Shown here one piece after another: positions 5,037 through 6,780 of a stretch of DNA of 6,780 nt (its first letter is position 1; each line of letters starts with the position of its first letter). This DNA is from Bacteroidota bacterium. GTDB taxonomy: Bacteria > Bacteroidota > Bacteroidia > Chitinophagales > LD1. The notes under the pieces were generated by a model. It saw only the letters and a list, made by a program, of their open reading frames with translations. It did not search any database and was not told the DNA's origin. The position numbers and the translations under genes are program-made. The stretch spans positions 1-6,780 of the forward strand of contig JAQBNQ010000095.1 in assembly GCA_028288545.1 (NCBI GenBank). Direction: 5' to 3'.

Positions 5037-6512
5037 ATGGTGCTTACCCTACTCAGTCATCAATGGAAAGAATTCTGGCGTTCGCGCAACGCGGGCAGAA
5101 ACCTGGCTATACAAATTTTAATGGGTTTTCTTTTGTTGTACCTCCTGATTTCAGCTATAGCGCTTGGCGCATTTCTGCCAACGCTCTTAGGCAAAATGTT
5201 TCCGGCTGTAGACGTTATCACCTCTTTTTGCGGACTGGTACTATACTATTTTGCATTTGATATTATTATACGTTTTATGTTGCAGGACCTGCCAACCTTG
5301 TCAGTTCAGCCGTACCTGGTGCAGAATATAAAGCACAAGCAACTGGTAGGTTTTTTAAACCTGCGCTCACTGTTCTCCTTTTTTAACCTGTTGCCTTTTA
5401 TCTTGATTCTGCCGTTTATATTTATGGAGATAGGCCCCCACTATGGCATTGTGGTTGCACTTTCGTTTGCGTTAACCATTTTTTCTCTTTGCGTTTTCAA
5501 TCACTTTGCAATCCTGTTTATAAAACGCAAAACTATCATCAGCACCGTTTGGTTAGCTGGTGTTTTTGTTGCAGTGCTGCTTATCATCGGGCTCGATTAT
5601 TTTAATATTTTCTCCATGCGCAGGGTTTCGGAAGTGCTGTTTACCTTCCTGCTTGTTAACCCCTGGCTCTGTTTGGTAATAGCCGTTTTGGCCTTTGCTT
5701 CCTTTTATAACAACCAGCGGTTTTTATTAAGAAATCTATATGTGGAGGAAATGGTTAAATCCTCCGGGCATAAAACATCGGCTGATTATGTTTGGCTAAA
5801 TCAATTCGGTACTATAGGCGATATGATTGCGCTTGAACTTAAACTTATCATCCGCAACAAAAGGCCGCGGAATGTTTTTTTGTCTTCTTCGGTGTTATTG
5901 TTCTACGGCTTTTTTCTGTACAAGCAGGTATACCTGGATAGGGGCTCCTGGGGTTTTATTCTGATGGGTGGGATTTTGATAACCGGTATGTTCATAGCTA
6001 GTTACGGTCAGCTTTTATTTGCGTGGCAGTCGCCGCAATTTGATGGATTGATGGCCAGCAATATTGATCTGCGCACTTACGTTAAAAGCAAATTTTTGCT
6101 GCTTGCTTCTTTTAGTACCGTAGCATTCCTGCTCTCGCTTTTATACGGATTTAAAAACTGGAAGATCGTTCCGGTTGAAGTGGCAGCTTACTTTTTTAAT
6201 ATTGGCATTAACTCGGTGCTGTGCATTTACTTTGCTACCAAACATTATAAGGCAGTTGACCTTAGTAAAAATGGCAGCTTTAATAACCAGGGCGCCAGCG
6301 CTTCGCGTTATTGGTACTCGCTCTTTTTAGCCTTAACCGCTATGGGTATTTATTTGCCATTTGCTTTCCTGATAAATAACTGGGCAGGTATAATTGCCAT
6401 AGGTACATTAGGACTTACCAGCTTTTTATTGCGCGAGTGGTGGATTGATATACTTACGCGCGAATTATTCAAAAACAAGTACCAGATATTGGATGGCTTC
6501 AGAGAAAAATAA
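5037..6512 (+). CDS. DUF5687 family polytopic membrane protein, probable ABC exporter permease
   Basis: A 491-residue protein with about 12 hydrophobic segments: roughly 23-49, 59-82, 110-132, 136-162, 168-190, 199-223, 280-298, 306-330, 352-371, 379-400, 427-446 and 448-465. The N-terminus (LLSHQWKEFWRSRNAGRN), the YYFAFDIIIRFMLQDLPTLS stretch (70-89) and SIFSFFNLLP-like SLFSFFNLLPFILILPF (111-127) are what I recall of DUF5687, a Bacteroidota family of near this length. The cytoplasmic segment 228-279, ending LELKLIIRNKRPRN, is charged and could be the coupling surface for an ATPase. The next gene, an ABC ATPase, starts 3 bases after its stop, so co-transcription and one complex are very likely. 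This would make the protein the membrane half of an exporter; substrate unknown. ATG 5037 is chosen because the conserved-looking N-terminus begins there. No frameshift or damage is seen. Confidence 0.92.
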   Translation: MVLTLLSHQWKEFWRSRNAGRNLAIQILMGFLLLYLLISAIALGAFLPTLLGKMFPAVDVITSFCGLVLYYFAFDIIIRFMLQDLPTLSVQPYLVQNIKHKQLVGFLNLRSLFSFFNLLPFILILPFIFMEIGPHYGIVVALSFALTIFSLCVFNHFAILFIKRKTIISTVWLAGVFVAVLLIIGLDYFNIFSMRRVSEVLFTFLLVNPWLCLVIAVLAFASFYNNQRFLLRNLYVEEMVKSSGHKTSADYVWLNQFGTIGDMIALELKLIIRNKRPRNVFLSSSVLLFYGFFLYKQVYLDRGSWGFILMGGILITGMFIASYGQLLFAWQSPQFDGLMASNIDLRTYVKSKFLLLASFSTVAFLLSLLYGFKNWKIVPVEVAAYFFNIGINSVLCIYFATKHYKAVDLSKNGSFNNQGASASRYWYSLFLALTAMGIYLPFAFLINNWAGIIAIGTLGLTSFLLREWWIDILTRELFKNKYQILDGFREK

Positions 6513-6515
6513 TTT

Positions 6516-6780
6516 ATGATAAGCATTAACAACATAGGCAAGGCCTACAACGGCAAGTGGGCGGTAAACGTTCCTTCAACGCAAATAGAAACCGGTGAAA
6601 TTATTGGCCTCGTAGGTAATAACGGCGCCGGTAAAACAACGCTGTTCCGTTTAATACTGGACCTGATAAGGGCCGACCACGGAGAAATTTTATCGAAAGG
6701 AAATAACGTTGCCATTTCTGAAGACTGGAAACATTATACCGCTGCTTATTTAGATGAGGGTTTCCTTATCACTTACCTTA
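6516..6780 (+). CDS. ABC transporter ATP-binding protein (3' end outside window)
   Basis: The first 88 residues of an ABC ATPase are present and the frame is open at the window edge. It begins MISINNIGKAYNGKWAVNVP, the usual first strands. Walker A is GNNGAGKTT at 34-42, with catalytic-site lysine K40. The region where the Q-loop glutamine usually falls reads AAYLDEGFLITYL (76-88), with Asp-Glu where 'PQ' is common, an atypical form. Signature, Walker B and switch histidine lie beyond the window. It starts 3 bases after the DUF5687 stop, so the two are an operon, and it is inferred to power that membrane protein. Compared with the ABC-F protein it is a single-domain transporter ATPase so far as visible. 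The start is fixed by the tight spacing and the standard N-terminus. Confidence 0.93.
   Translation, partial: MISINNIGKAYNGKWAVNVPSTQIETGEIIGLVGNNGAGKTTLFRLILDLIRADHGEILSKGNNVAISEDWKHYTAAYLDEGFLITYL

Noticed and set aside
1..6780. A defence system, toxin-antitoxin pair or biosynthetic cluster
   Set aside because: No nuclease, toxin, methyltransferase, reverse transcriptase or synthase motif was found. Gene content is housekeeping ABC-F, an exporter and small exported proteins.

Overview
The window looks like a chromosomal segment of a Bacteroidota bacterium, probably Sphingobacteriia/Chitinophagia-like. The evidence is as follows. Promoters match the TTTG / TAnnTTTG pattern of that phylum rather than -35/-10 boxes. 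Clear Shine-Dalgarno sites are missing. Two genes code for exported proteins ending their signal peptides in AQ. One gene is a DUF5687-type membrane protein paired with an ABC ATPase. Intergenic G/C-stem repeats are of a kind I associate with the phylum. No phage, transposase, CRISPR array, tRNA or rRNA is visible.

Layout. The left third is on the minus strand. First comes the N-terminal 360 residues of a secreted protein (1082 to beyond base 1) built from a nearly identical 192-residue domain repeated in tandem. Next is a small exported protein broken by a one-base frameshift (1576-1224), then a 98-residue cysteine-rich membrane-anchored protein (1934-1638). About 480 bases (1935-2413) hold no gene but several small repeats and a dyad. 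A full ABC-F ATPase of the YheS type (4339-2414, minus) follows. It is divergent from a tiny two-helix membrane protein (4456-4680, plus), and the 116-base space between them carries a back-to-back promoter pair. Between 4681 and 5036 lie a strong hairpin and a second broken minus-strand gene remnant (4994-4756). The right end is a plus-strand operon: a DUF5687 polytopic protein (5037-6512) and, 3 bases later, an ABC transporter ATPase (6516 to beyond the window end).

How the parts work together. The DUF5687 protein and the following ATPase are inferred to be the membrane and motor halves of one ABC exporter. The ABC-F protein is a soluble ribosome-acting ATPase and is functionally separate. 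The left-hand secreted proteins are unrelated to either.

I see no convincing undescribed multi-gene system. The points most worth checking are the near-identical tandem domains, two frameshifts that are each repaired by one extra T in a T-run, the almost leaderless ABC-F promoter, and a 7-base-spaced TTTG ladder in the divergent promoter.
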